A stretch of DNA of 5,133 nt from assembly GCA_937910265.1 (NCBI GenBank), contig CALEPD010000156.1, forward strand, positions 1 to 5,133. The letters run 5' to 3'. Shown here piece by piece: positions 1 to 5,064 of this stretch; position 1 is the stretch's first letter, and the number at the start of each line of letters is the position of its first letter. The position numbers and the translations under genes are program-made. The notes under the pieces were generated by a model, which was not told the DNA's origin, made no database searches, and was given only the letters and a program-made list of their open reading frames with translations. Source of the DNA: an uncultured Bacteroidales bacterium (GTDB taxonomy: Bacteria > Bacteroidota > Bacteroidia > Bacteroidales > P3).

Positions 1-107
1 ACGGCATTCCAACCAGCAGCGGTGATGCCCCAATTGTTAGTGGAATTCTTGTTTCCAGTAACTCTAACCTTCTTGCGTTTTACTTTTTTGTTAGCATTAA
101 TACCCAT
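1..107 (-). CDS. 5' end of a gene for a lysine-rich protein of unknown function (partial)
   Basis: Reading leftward from the ATG at 107-105, 35 complete codons stay open and the gene runs off the window edge. The protein begins MGINANKKVKRKKVRV and continues with a T-G-N-K-N-S-T-N-N-W-G-I-T-A-A-G-W-N-A stretch. About ten of the first 20 residues are Lys, Arg or Asn, and there is no hydrophobic segment, so this start carries no signal peptide and the product is probably cytoplasmic or nucleic-acid associated (inference). The region upstream of the ATG is AT-rich with no Shine-Dalgarno sequence, which is normal in Bacteroidota. The gene is divergent from the sigma-factor cluster, with 517 nt between the two start codons. 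I do not recognise the family, and the visible part is too short to assign one. Confidence 0.6.
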   Translation of the reverse strand, partial: MGINANKKVKRKKVRVTGNKNSTNNWGITAAGWNA

Positions 108-621
108 GGTTATATAATTTTTTACAGTTTAAATCAATGTTTTTTAGACTTTTAAAAAGGGATTTACTTTTCAAAAAGTTCAGCAAATTTATGTATTTTT
201 TTTCAATCCTACAAATTTTTTTTAACATCAAGTGTTTATTACGCCTCTTTGTCAAAACGGAGTGGCTTCTGTCATGGCTTTTCCACCCGACGCCGCACCA
301 AGTAAGGCGAGCGGAGAATTACGCGGTGCAATGTAACCGGTCGACAATCCGAAAGATGCCGAAATAAGGGCAGAGGCGTTGAAATAATTTGGATTCATTC
401 AGGCTGTTTCTACTTTTTTTTAATATGGAATTTATTGAACCTACCTGAAATATTCTTGCACTCCCCAAATGAGATGTCCGGTGCCAGGAACCTCATCCCC
501 ACTCTAAAAAGTGCATTTTTATTCAATTGAAAACCAGTTGTCTAAAAATAAATTTACACTTTTTCCGTTCTACGATGGTAGTTTTCGGACTTTTTTGCGA
601 CTAATATAACAAAGTACTTTT
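108..621. other. Long AT-rich divergent intergenic region
   Basis: I find no convincing gene in these roughly 500 bases. A 76-codon frame from 137 to 367 has a Phe/Lys/Leu-rich start, as expected from T- and A-rich DNA, and no recognisable domain. The region separates two outward-facing genes, so it should hold both of their promoters. Visible structure includes two adjacent AT palindromes at 148-179, a GC-richer island at about 285-350 containing a weak 5-bp inverted repeat (295-299 with 325-329), and a weak AT hairpin at 505-521 (A5, five-base loop, T5). None of these is strong enough to name as a terminator or RNA. Confidence 0.6.
148..179. repeat. Pair of AT palindromes, possible operator for the leftward gene
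   Basis: The motif ACTTTT-n-AAAAAG occurs at 148-159 and again at 166-178, with an 18-nt period. The second copy is a perfect 6-bp inverted repeat (ACTTTT, CA, AAAAGT; 166-179). The first is a 5-bp one (CTTTT, A, AAAAG; 149-159). They lie about 40-70 nt upstream of the leftward ATG, a plausible place for a regulator to bind. The surrounding DNA is very AT-rich, so chance is a serious alternative. Confidence 0.25.
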
Positions 622-624
622 TTG
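589..624 (+). promoter_or_regulatory. Possible promoter boxes for the sigma-factor cluster
   Basis: The nonamer ACTTTTTTG occurs at 589-597 and again at 616-624. Known Bacteroidota promoters have TTTG near -33 and TAnnTTTG near -7, about 19-21 nt apart. Here TTTG at 594-597 and TTTG at 621-624 leave 19 nt before the octamer 617-624, but that octamer has CT in place of TA. If this were the real -7 box, transcription would begin at about 630, after the ATG at 625, which would favour the ATG at 655 as start. The repeats could instead be a recognition site for the encoded sigma factor. This is a weak call. Confidence 0.22.
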
Positions 625-1122
625 ATGAAACATAACAAGGAGCATATTGCATTTATGGAGATGCTGCGCCGTTCCGACAGCACCATCTTCAAGATATGCC
701 TTATGTTTACCGACCGCGACCCCGAAAACGTCAAGGATATGTATCAGGATATTGTATGCTCTTTATGGGAAAGCTGGCCGCGCTTCCGGCAACAGTGCAA
801 GGAAAACACTTGGGTCTACCGCATCGCCTTCAACACCGCCGTGTCTCAATTGCGCCACCGCTCCCTCTCGCCAATGTTCACACGTCTCGATGACGTGACT
901 TACAACTACCTCGCCGAGGAAAGCCAGAACAGCCTCGTGGAACGTCTCTACGAACTCATCGACCGCCTCTCGCCCAACGAGAAATCAATCCTGCTGCTAT
1001 ACCTCGACCGCATCCCGGCACGCGAAATGGGCATGGCTCTCGGCATCACCGAGGCCGCCGTAAACCATCGCATCGAACGCATTAAGAACAAATTCAGAAC
1101 CCTTAACAAAGAAGACGATTAG
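625..1122 (+). CDS. Sigma-70 family RNA polymerase sigma factor (ECF-type architecture)
   Basis: This 165-residue protein should bind core RNA polymerase and direct it to a specific promoter set. Region 2 lies at about residues 15-80: the core-binding segment DMYQDIVCSLWESWPRFR (38-55) is followed by the -10-binding segment NTWVYRIAFNTAVSQLRHRS (61-80). Region 4 lies at about 103-160, starting with the typical RLSPNEKSILLLYLD and continuing into a helix-turn-helix (about 130-158, IPAREMGMALGITEAAVNHR). There is no region 1 or 3, and the length fits ECF-type factors. The frame also opens with TTG at 622, but I chose the ATG at 625 because it leaves the usual lead of about ten residues before region 2; the ATG at 655 would trim into that lead. 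Three tightly spaced genes follow, the first after 2 nt. Such factors are commonly held by a membrane anti-sigma partner, and the next gene is the candidate. Confidence 0.93.
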   Translation: MKHNKEHIAFMEMLRRSDSTIFKICLMFTDRDPENVKDMYQDIVCSLWESWPRFRQQCKENTWVYRIAFNTAVSQLRHRSLSPMFTRLDDVTYNYLAEESQNSLVERLYELIDRLSPNEKSILLLYLDRIPAREMGMALGITEAAVNHRIERIKNKFRTLNKEDD

Positions 1123-1124
1123 AA

Positions 1125-1706
1125 ATGGATAAAAAAAACAATACAGTCCCAGAAGGACAACAATTCAAGAATGCCATCCAAAGTGAACCGCAAAACGATG
1201 ACATGCTGCAGGAGCTGATGTCCGTTTGGCAGCAGCACGGCGAACGTATCGAACAGATTGCCCGGCAGCACGACCTGTCGCAGATTAGACTTGTGCTACG
1301 CCTCCTGGTCTTCTCCTCACGCCGCCGCAGTGTCCTCTCTACCCTGGCAATGGCCATCGTTTGTCTCGCCGCCATCGTCGGTATGGTTATTCTCCACCGG
1401 CATTTCATTTCAGACATCTTCGACCAGCTCTTCTTCGCCTTCCTCGGCCTGCTGTTGGTCGTGGTCATCACCCAGTGCCTTCGACAAATATTCCTTCTCC
1501 GCCGCCAACCCCTCAGCATTCAACCACCTGCATTCAACATGCTACATTTGTCATGCATTCGTGCCGCGGTCTTCGCCTCTGTCGTGGTGATGTTCCTTTT
1601 CCTTGCAGTCCCTGTGCAGAATGGCCGCGCTATGTCCCTAGGCTCACCCTCTCACCGTAGCGCAGCCCTCACCAGTGTATCATTTGTCTTATCCCATATA
1701 ATATGA
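1125..1706 (+). CDS. Small three-helix membrane protein, candidate regulator of the adjacent sigma factor
   Basis: The 193-residue protein has a polar N-terminal part (1-69) with an acidic/Gln-rich, probably helical segment, ELMSVWQQHGERIEQIARQ (30-48). An Arg-rich stretch (RRR at 66-68) precedes the first membrane helix (about 70-91). A second follows at about 96-117, then a basic loop with LRR (125-127) and a third helix at about 145-164. The tail of about 29 residues is polar, then mildly hydrophobic. The R-rich flanks suggest that the N-terminal part is cytoplasmic. Bacteroidales sigma factors of this size often have a small membrane neighbour whose N-terminus carries an L-x-x-x-W-Q-x-x-type helix, so an anti-sigma role is reasonable, but no zinc-binding anti-sigma (ZAS) H-x3-C-x2-C motif is present. 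It starts 2 nt after the sigma gene and overlaps the next gene by 4 nt. Confidence 0.8.
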   Translation: MDKKNNTVPEGQQFKNAIQSEPQNDDMLQELMSVWQQHGERIEQIARQHDLSQIRLVLRLLVFSSRRRSVLSTLAMAIVCLAAIVGMVILHRHFISDIFDQLFFAFLGLLLVVVITQCLRQIFLLRRQPLSIQPPAFNMLHLSCIRAAVFASVVVMFLFLAVPVQNGRAMSLGSPSHRSAALTSVSFVLSHII

Positions 1707-2212
1707 GACCAAAACCGAAATATTTCCTATTGCCGGCCATCACATTCCTCGCCGTCGTCTTGGTGGCATTGGCTGTGAGGCTGTGGCCCCGCACCGTCCC
1801 CTTCGACCAGTGCAGCGAAGTGTACAAACGTTATGCAAAAATGGATGGTGTTGATGCCACGTTCATAAAAGATTATAAAGTCAATGATACTGTCTTCGTC
1901 GATGTGACACTCCTGGAAGCAAAGACTGACTCCGCCTGGAATGCTCTGCTGCATGATTTCAACATTACACCACCGCCTCGAGAAGTAATAGAAATAACCG
2001 ATGATGGTTGTATAGACATATGGGCTGCCCCAAAGAAAGACTATTCTCTTCCAATGGATTCATTTCCATCAAATAACGACTTGATTGCCATACAGTGGAC
2101 CGAACGCAAAATCAGCGTATTTTCCATTGAAACAATGCTGCAACTGCGTTCCGTGAAACGCAATCAATTTAAAGAAAGTATATCCAAGAGCCAAAACTTT
2201 AATTCTAAATAA
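1703..2212 (+). CDS. Membrane-anchored envelope protein of unknown function
   Basis: The 169-residue protein has a short basic N-terminus (MRPKPK), one hydrophobic helix at about 8-26 and then R-L-W-P-R. It therefore looks like a single-pass anchor with the remaining ~140 residues on the periplasmic side. There is no lipobox and no clear signal-peptidase site. The soluble part contains Y-K-R-Y-A-K-M-D-G-V-D (41-51) and V-N-D-T-V-F-V-D-V-T-L-L (60-71), alternating strand- and helix-like stretches. I do not recognise a named domain. The ATG overlaps the stop of the previous gene (ATGA, 1703-1706), implying translational coupling, and the next gene starts 1 nt after its stop. It is probably part of the sigma module, perhaps a sensor or partner of the membrane protein (inference). 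From about residue 150 the protein is polar, Lys/Ser/Asn-rich and likely disordered. Confidence 0.8.
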   Translation: MRPKPKYFLLPAITFLAVVLVALAVRLWPRTVPFDQCSEVYKRYAKMDGVDATFIKDYKVNDTVFVDVTLLEAKTDSAWNALLHDFNITPPPREVIEITDDGCIDIWAAPKKDYSLPMDSFPSNNDLIAIQWTERKISVFSIETMLQLRSVKRNQFKESISKSQNFNSK

Positions 2213-2213
2213 A

Positions 2214-2633
2214 ATGAACAATACAACTAAAATCACGGCACTGCTTTCAGTGCTGAGTCTGATGGCCGCAGGCTGTCAAAAAGAAAGTGTCACAGATTAC
2301 GTGCCCGGAACATCATTTTCCGAGACATGCACTGTGTACACAGTGCAGTACGCCGTTGACGGCGTAACTCACCAAATCACGCTACATGGCAAGTCCGAAC
2401 GTACGGATTTTTTCCGCCAGTTGTTTGCTATTGCAAAAAACGGCCACGAGGTGGTTTTCTATGACGGTGGCAAAACAGAGAAATACGCTGTCACAAAGGA
2501 GGTTATACACTATTCAACAACAGATGAAGACGATGCTCTCGCATGGGCCGATAAGATGTATGATAATGGCTACAAAGTTAGAATTTCTTTTGATGAAGAA
2601 AAAAAAGTCTTTAATTGTGTGGCCTGGAAATAG
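2214..2633 (+). CDS. Small lipoprotein with an apparent internal duplication
   Basis: The 139-residue precursor has a signal peptide of about 20 residues ending L-M-A-A-G-C, so Cys21 is the likely lipidated residue, although Ala replaces the usual Leu at -3. The mature protein (about 119 residues) should be tethered to a membrane. Two segments resemble each other: 65-93 (DFFRQLFAIAKNGHEVVFYD onward) and 107-136 (DALAWADKMYDNGYKVRISF onward). Each is a helix-like stretch, then N-G (76-77 and 118-119), then a strand ending in Asp and a charged hairpin. Cys39 and Cys135 could form a disulfide. The gene is the last of the sigma cluster, 1 nt after its neighbour, and is followed by hairpins that may end the transcript. 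I do not know the family. An envelope-sensing role is inference from context only. Confidence 0.83.
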   Translation: MNNTTKITALLSVLSLMAAGCQKESVTDYVPGTSFSETCTVYTVQYAVDGVTHQITLHGKSERTDFFRQLFAIAKNGHEVVFYDGGKTEKYAVTKEVIHYSTTDEDDALAWADKMYDNGYKVRISFDEEKKVFNCVAWK

Positions 2634-2657
2634 ATGAAATTCTAACCGCAAACTCCC

Positions 2658-2679
2658 GTTAGTGCTATATGCACATAAC
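2658..2679. repeat. Short hairpin just downstream of the lipoprotein gene
   Basis: GTTAGTGC (2658-2665) pairs with GCAC and TAAC (2671-2674 and 2676-2679) around a five-base loop, giving 8 bp with A2675 bulged. It begins 25 nt after the lipoprotein stop codon, so it might protect the 3' end or contribute to termination. There is no T-run after it, so it is not a classic intrinsic terminator. Confidence 0.4.
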
Positions 2680-2709
2680 TAGTAAATCGTATGTATTTCA
2701 TCTGACGAA

Positions 2710-2745
2710 GCCCCGCACAAGATTGGTGCGCCGTTGTGTCGGGGC
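2710..2745 (+). terminator. GC-rich hairpin, possible terminator of the sigma-factor cluster
   Basis: GCCCCGCACAA (2710-2720) pairs with TTGTG and CGGGGC (2734-2738 and 2740-2745), an 11-bp stem with T2739 bulged and a 13-nt loop. It starts 77 nt after the lipoprotein stop. An A5 run rather than a T run follows it on the + strand, so it is not a textbook intrinsic terminator. It may instead be a structural element of the hairpin series. Confidence 0.35.
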
Positions 2746-2754
2746 AAAAAGAGA

Positions 2755-2826
2755 GGGTGCCGATGCAGGGAGAGTGTGATTGTATTTTGAAGTTCGCAAC
2801 TCACTCTTCCCTGCCGTTCCGCACCC
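2755..2826. repeat. Long composite hairpin, 18 base pairs in three helices
   Basis: Three consecutive 6-bp helices nest perfectly: GGGTGC (2755-2760) with GCACCC (2821-2826), GCAGGG (2765-2770) with CCCTGC (2809-2814), and AGAGTG (2771-2776) with CACTCT (2802-2807). They are separated by a 4 x 6 nt internal loop and by a single bulged T2808. The 25-nt apical segment contains a further 4-bp mini-hairpin, AGTT-CGC-AACT (2791-2801), abutting the inner helix. On the minus strand the stem is followed by TCTCTTTTT, so read leftward it also resembles an intrinsic terminator, although no leftward gene is evident. Confidence 0.6.
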
Positions 2827-2839
2827 GAGGCATAGAGCA

Positions 2840-2864
2840 GTTACTCCACGCTGTTTTTAGTAAC
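2840..2864. repeat. 6-bp inverted repeat
   Basis: GTTACT (2840-2845) pairs exactly with AGTAAC (2859-2864) around a 13-nt loop that ends in five T. Alone it would be unremarkable; it is listed because it is in line with the neighbouring hairpins. Confidence 0.35.
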
Positions 2865-2880
2865 GTACATCGACTGACTT

Positions 2881-2922
2881 TATTGTGTGGCAGTAGAAAA
2901 TGTTGCGCAAATCCACACAGTG
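2881..2922. repeat. 10-bp hairpin with a palindromic loop
   Basis: Positions 2881-2890 (TATTGTGTGG) pair with 2913-2922 (CCACACAGTG), ten pairs of which two are G-T wobbles. The 22-nt loop contains the perfect palindrome TTGCGCAA (2903-2910). That palindrome could be a protein-binding site or a dimerising loop in RNA, but nothing in the sequence decides this. Confidence 0.45.
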
Positions 2923-2938
2923 CTACAGCAACCGCAAT

Positions 2939-2959
2939 AGCTCTCGCGAAATAAGAGCT
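2939..2959. repeat. 6-bp inverted repeat before the A-rich leader
   Basis: AGCTCT (2939-2944) pairs exactly with AGAGCT (2954-2959) around the nine-base loop CGCGAAATA. It ends 26 nt before the start codon at 2986, leaving the A-rich leader unpaired, which would keep the ribosome entry region open. It is the last element of the series. Confidence 0.35.
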
Positions 2960-2985
2960 TAACAAAAAATAAATACAACAAAAAA

Positions 2986-4158
2986 ATGAAAAAAAAATCA
3001 ATAATCATACTGGCTACTTTCTTATTCTCGGTTTTTACGGCAAGTGCCCAGCTTGTCATCAAAAACGACGGTCGAGTTATAGTTGGTCCCGACACCCGCC
3101 CGGATGACGATATGTACCGAGTTCTTTCAATGTCAATTCAAGGAAGGCTCGGGGAATTCAATGCTGGTTCAAAATTGGCATTTGGTGATTTCGGACGATA
3201 TGACCACAATGGTTGGAATGTGTTCATAGGAGAGTTTGGCACGTACGATTCAGATATTCTGTGGTTGCATGGAAAAAAAGGAGTCAAAATGTCTGCCTTT
3301 AATGGTGATTATATTGTTGCAGAATGGAACTATAATGGGCAAAGGGATTATCTTCCGCGGTTTACCATATACGATGGTGTCAGACTGGATAGGCTCTCCG
3401 TCAGTTCTGATGACAACCATAAAAGTTCAATCAGAAACATTCAGTATGCACTTCCAAGATTAATGCGGTTGAATGGTGTTACATATAATTATAAACCTAT
3501 TGATAATATTCAACCTATTGGCAATGTTGGCGAGATTGACAGAACCGAGGATTTGACTGAAAAGGAGGAGTCGGCCAGGCATCTTGCCTCTTCCGCCTTG
3601 CAGTCTCGAGGTTCTGGCGATACCCGTTATGGTCTGATAACATCTGAGATTATTGACCTTTTTCCGGAGATTGTTGAGTTTGATTCGTTGGGTAACCAGT
3701 ATGTGAACTATCTGGAAATGATTCCTATCATCGTGTCCGCTTTCCGTGAATTGTACACAGCCATTGAAAACAGAGGAGTTTCTTTAGATCTAATAGAGGA
3801 CTACGAGGATTATCTTAGGGGGATGCAATCGGACTCCACCGTTGACCATGAATCTCGAGCTCATCGCAGTACGAGCTCAAATGCCCCCATTACAAATAGT
3901 GCTGTATTATATCAAAATTCCCCCAATCCATTCACAAGTACCACAACAATCGAATACTTTATTCCAACAGACGCAACCTGTGCAAATATAATCGTTTTCA
4001 ATCTCACGGGAGAACTGATGCAGTCATACCCCATTCATGCATTCGGCAATGGGCAAGTGGTTATCAGTGGCTCCACTCTTAATGCTGGCATGTATATTTA
4101 TTCGTTGGTAGTAGATGAACAAATTGTCGGAACAAAACGAATGGTATTAACAAAATAA
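2986..4158 (+). CDS. Secreted tail-fibre / S74 chaperone-like protein with a type IX secretion tail
   Basis: The 390-residue precursor has a signal peptide with likely cleavage after A-S-A (residue 21). The region up to about 135 is strand-rich, with many Gly and aromatic residues. Residues 140-256 resemble the intramolecular chaperone of endosialidase (peptidase S74): SDDNHKSSIRNI (141-152) fits S-D-x-x-x-K-x-x-I, retaining the Ser141/Lys146 pair that performs self-cleavage in phage proteins. It is followed by L-N-G-V-T-Y-N-Y (162-169), Y-G-L-I-T-S-E (215-221) and V-N-Y-L-E-M-I-P-I-I-V (240-250). A ~45-residue charged insert lies between the second and third of these. A polar linker (about 278-305) leads to a Por sorting domain (about 307-390) with Y-Q-N-S-P-N-P-F, L-N-A-G-M-Y-I-Y-S-L (365-374) and the end T-K-R-M-V-L-T-K. 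It should cross the outer membrane by type IX secretion. Whether self-cleavage occurs is unknown. The start follows an A-rich leader. Confidence 0.9.
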   Translation: MKKKSIIILATFLFSVFTASAQLVIKNDGRVIVGPDTRPDDDMYRVLSMSIQGRLGEFNAGSKLAFGDFGRYDHNGWNVFIGEFGTYDSDILWLHGKKGVKMSAFNGDYIVAEWNYNGQRDYLPRFTIYDGVRLDRLSVSSDDNHKSSIRNIQYALPRLMRLNGVTYNYKPIDNIQPIGNVGEIDRTEDLTEKEESARHLASSALQSRGSGDTRYGLITSEIIDLFPEIVEFDSLGNQYVNYLEMIPIIVSAFRELYTAIENRGVSLDLIEDYEDYLRGMQSDSTVDHESRAHRSTSSNAPITNSAVLYQNSPNPFTSTTTIEYFIPTDATCANIIVFNLTGELMQSYPIHAFGNGQVVISGSTLNAGMYIYSLVVDEQIVGTKRMVLTK

Positions 4159-4166
4159 GAATCGTT

Positions 4167-5063
4167 ATGAAAACGAAAAAACTATTATTGTGCTCGGTAG
4201 CATTGTGTTATACTGCAGTTGGCTTTGCTCAACATCAAAACGGATTCCAGTCTTTTTTCGGTCAGGAATCAACGGAGTGGAACGGGGTGACGGAATACTA
4301 TGATGTTCCATTGGAAAATCAATTATTGCGAATTACCAATGACACATTGATTAGTGGCATGTATTTCAAGAAAGTAGAGTATTATGCAGTATATTGGCAT
4401 AATGATTATTCTGAAGGCAGAGATTCGTCTCTTGATTTTTATCTTAGGGAAGATACTGCAACAGGAAAGCTATGGTGCCGATTTCCGGATGGGAATGCCG
4501 ATTTAATAATAGCAGACATGTCTCTTTCTATCGGTGACACAATTTGGTTGCCAAACTATGTTGGTTATCGCGACAGTGTCATGTATACTGTACAGGATAC
4601 ACTTACACAAGACGGGTATTACACAATTACGCTTATTGATGAATTTACCGAACGCTCCATAATGTTTATTGAGGGGGTTGGTTGCTCAAATCTTTTTGAT
4701 TATTTACGTTTGCATATCATCGGAAGCCGGATGGTTTGTTGCCACAAAGATGGGGAATTAATCTATCACTACTCCATGGAAGGCTGGCCGGAAGAAGACT
4801 GTGTTGTTCGCCCTGTGGGAGTTAACGAATGCGTAGAGAATCAAAAAGTACACATTTGGCCAAACCCCTGCAATGATTGGATATACATTAATAGTGACGA
4901 ACATATTGAATCGGCAAAAATCTATGATATGATGGGACGTTTGCTGTTGGACAATATCAGTTGTAAAGACAAAGTTTGTATAAAGAATTTACCACAGGGA
5001 ATATATTTGCTATTCATTGAGTCAAATCACTCAAAATCACAAATTAAGATAATAAAGCAATGA
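4167..5063 (+). CDS. Cysteine-rich exported protein with a type IX secretion tail
   Basis: The 298-residue precursor has a signal peptide, M-K-T-K-K then a hydrophobic core, with likely cleavage after G-F-A (residue 21). The middle (about 30-180) is strand-rich and contains Y-L-R-E-D (92-96), S-I-G-D-T-I-W (121-127) and F-I-E-G-V-G (167-172). This arrangement recurs in uncharacterised Por-tailed proteins of Bacteroidota and resembles no enzyme I know. The Por sorting domain starts at about 227: H-I-W-P-N-P (229-234), A-K-I-Y-D-M-M-G-R (250-258), L-P-Q-G-I-Y-L-L (275-282) and a lysine-rich end. The mature part has nine Cys (104, 173, 191, 192, 212, 222, 235, 266, 271), three of them inside the sorting domain. 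It starts 8 nt after its neighbour's stop, so the two are probably co-transcribed. Function unknown; surface-attached or secreted. Confidence 0.87.
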   Translation: MKTKKLLLCSVALCYTAVGFAQHQNGFQSFFGQESTEWNGVTEYYDVPLENQLLRITNDTLISGMYFKKVEYYAVYWHNDYSEGRDSSLDFYLREDTATGKLWCRFPDGNADLIIADMSLSIGDTIWLPNYVGYRDSVMYTVQDTLTQDGYYTITLIDEFTERSIMFIEGVGCSNLFDYLRLHIIGSRMVCCHKDGELIYHYSMEGWPEEDCVVRPVGVNECVENQKVHIWPNPCNDWIYINSDEHIESAKIYDMMGRLLLDNISCKDKVCIKNLPQGIYLLFIESNHSKSQIKIIKQ

Positions 5064-5064
5064 T

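Larger units (their letters stand above)
2634..2985. other. Structured intergenic region with six inverted repeats in series
   Basis: There is no credible coding frame in these 352 bases. Six inverted repeats follow one another with short gaps: 2658-2679, 2710-2745, 2755-2826, 2840-2864, 2881-2922 and 2939-2959. Together they span most of the interval between the lipoprotein stop and the A-rich leader (2961-2985) of the next gene. The first half is GC-richer than the genes downstream. It could be the 3' end of the sigma transcript, a long structured 5' leader, or a stand-alone RNA. No match to tmRNA, RNase P, SRP RNA or a known riboswitch could be recognised by eye, and I see no clear Bacteroidota promoter. 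Confidence 0.5.

Noticed and set aside
137..367. 76-codon open frame in the upstream intergenic region
   Set aside because: Its Phe/Lys/Leu-rich start is what T- and A-rich DNA yields by chance. There is no domain and no initiation context, and the codons become unrelated in character after about 250.
505..521. AT hairpin with a T-run as a terminator
   Set aside because: The stem has only A-T pairs and a five-base loop, and no gene ends nearby on either strand.
622..624. TTG as start codon of the sigma factor
   Set aside because: An ATG follows immediately at 625, and the TTG adds only one residue with no better context.
1103..1519. 138-codon minus-strand frame antisense to the membrane protein
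   Set aside because: Its Arg-rich composition is that expected opposite a GC-rich gene. The + strand frame has coherent membrane helices and tight operon spacing.
2736..2954. 72-codon frame on the + strand in the hairpin region
   Set aside because: It covers the inverted repeats, has no recognisable domain or signal, and its composition follows the hairpin arms rather than protein-like usage.
2658..2959. Integron attC recombination sites, considered because of hairpins with bulged bases
   Set aside because: I looked for the RYYYAAC and GTTRRRY core pair framing any hairpin and found none. No integrase is present in the window.
2801..3001. 66-codon minus-strand frame with a hydrophobic start
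   Set aside because: The Met-Ile-Phe-Phe run comes from the A-rich leader and start of the 2986 gene read backwards, and the frame runs through three hairpins. It would overlap the start of a clear gene on the other strand.
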